A program made the translations under genes and the position numbers. A DNA stretch of 64,000 nucleotides from Punica granatum (lineage: Eukaryota; Streptophyta; Magnoliopsida; Myrtales; Lythraceae): NCBI RefSeq assembly GCF_007655135.1, contig NC_045129.1, forward strand, positions 8,928,001 through 8,992,000. The letters are read 5' to 3'. Numbering within the stretch: the stretch's first letter is position 1; the number at the start of each line of letters is the position of its first letter. The notes below the pieces were generated by a model. It saw only the letters and a list, made by a program, of their open reading frames with translations, was not told the DNA's origin and made no database searches. Of this stretch, positions 63,395-64,000 are shown piece after piece.

Positions 63395-64000
63395 TAGTAC
63401 AGTGGCGTAAGTTCTAGCCTGATAACCAATAGGTTCAACATGTGATAGTCATGATGGGACTACCCGTATTCATTTATTAGCTATTAGGAATTCTATTTCA
63501 TTATACTATACTTGTATACCTCCTTTATAATCGGAAAAAAAAAACTTAAAATTATTAACAGCACATTTAAAGTACAGATATAGGTCATATATGGCATGAA
63601 GGAATAGAAATTATCTGTAAAATGTATCGCAACGCAAAATTCCACATATTTTATATGCGTATATACTGCATTTCCTTCACTTTCGTGCCAAACAAGACCA
63701 TGGTGGATATGATTTGCGGTATCCATCGTGTCTCCTGAGCACATCAAATTAGTGAAGATATAAGTCAGATGAAACTGATATACAACTCTATTCACTTAAT
63801 ATTTGGTATGCAAAGCATGGAACAAGCATATATGTGAATATTATATGGTCATCAGTCATCTACTTGCTATTCGACTAGAATGGTGCTCATACAAATGTGA
63901 CTTTCTTTTCATTAATAAAGTATATAACCAAAACTTTTGTAGAGTGAAATCACCTTTCGATAATAATATATAAAAATAAAAAAGCACATTACCTTTTATA
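63395..64000 (+). repeat. Tandem array resumes (unit 5, cut by window end)
   Basis: From about 63411 the sequence matches the units from their SINE block onward, through the TATATAGGTCATATATGGC motif to the window end. Its SINE start is better preserved than in units 1-3: a perfect A-box TAGTACAGTGG (63395-63405) and B-box-like GTTCAACAT (63433-63441). Confidence 0.82.

Overview
The window is intron-bearing, AT-rich plant nuclear DNA dense in transposons. Two intact genes are recognisable: a peroxisomal malate dehydrogenase with a PTS2 signal, and an IDA-peptide receptor kinase of the HAESA/HSL2 type. Plant SINEs, hAT and CACTA-type MITEs, and Ty1/copia and Ty3/gypsy elements are also present. 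The gene structures suit a core eudicot; the species cannot be fixed from sequence alone.

Layout. 1-8.35 kb: no gene; a SINE with a perfect-length target duplication, short tandem repeats and microsatellites. 8.35-11.73 kb (minus): nine-exon peroxisomal MDH, with one GC-AG intron. 12-19 kb: three copies of one palindromic MITE family and otherwise bare DNA. 19.0-19.5 kb: a CT-rich promoter-like stretch leading into a short sequence that fits the rules for an endogenous target mimic of miR160, so probably a long non-coding RNA gene. 19.6-28.5 kb: bare or repeat-derived DNA (SINE, degenerate CACTA element, foldback). 28.5-29.06 kb: a small hAT element with an 8-9 bp duplication, lying about 440 bp upstream of the receptor kinase start. 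29.5-34.15 kb (plus): HSL2-like LRR receptor kinase, two exons.

34.56-48.29 kb: a direct tandem array of ~4.35 kb units (three whole, one cut). Each unit carries SINE-like sequence, and units 1-3 each carry a TATA-like element followed by a long inverted repeat (arms ~0.5 kb) able to form a hairpin transcript. Unit 3 holds a 1,057 bp hAT-type element that has captured the 5' part of an arabinogalactan-protein gene. The array is broken at 48.29 kb and resumes in the same phase near 63.40 kb.

48.79-62.60 kb (minus): a Ty3/gypsy element with both LTRs, TSD GTTAT and a tRNA-iMet primer site. It is disabled by stops and frameshifts, by a hAT fragment in its integrase, and by a complete 7.9 kb Ty1/copia element (51.33-59.24 kb) in its RNase H region. 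Its last ORF runs through the polypurine tract into the 3' LTR, a trait known from CRM-type elements. Hand-counted LTR differences are higher for gypsy than for copia, which agrees with the nesting order.

The two host genes show no sign of functional linkage. The most interesting parts are the putative miR160 target-mimic RNA, the tandem hairpin units, and the gene fragment captured by the hAT element.
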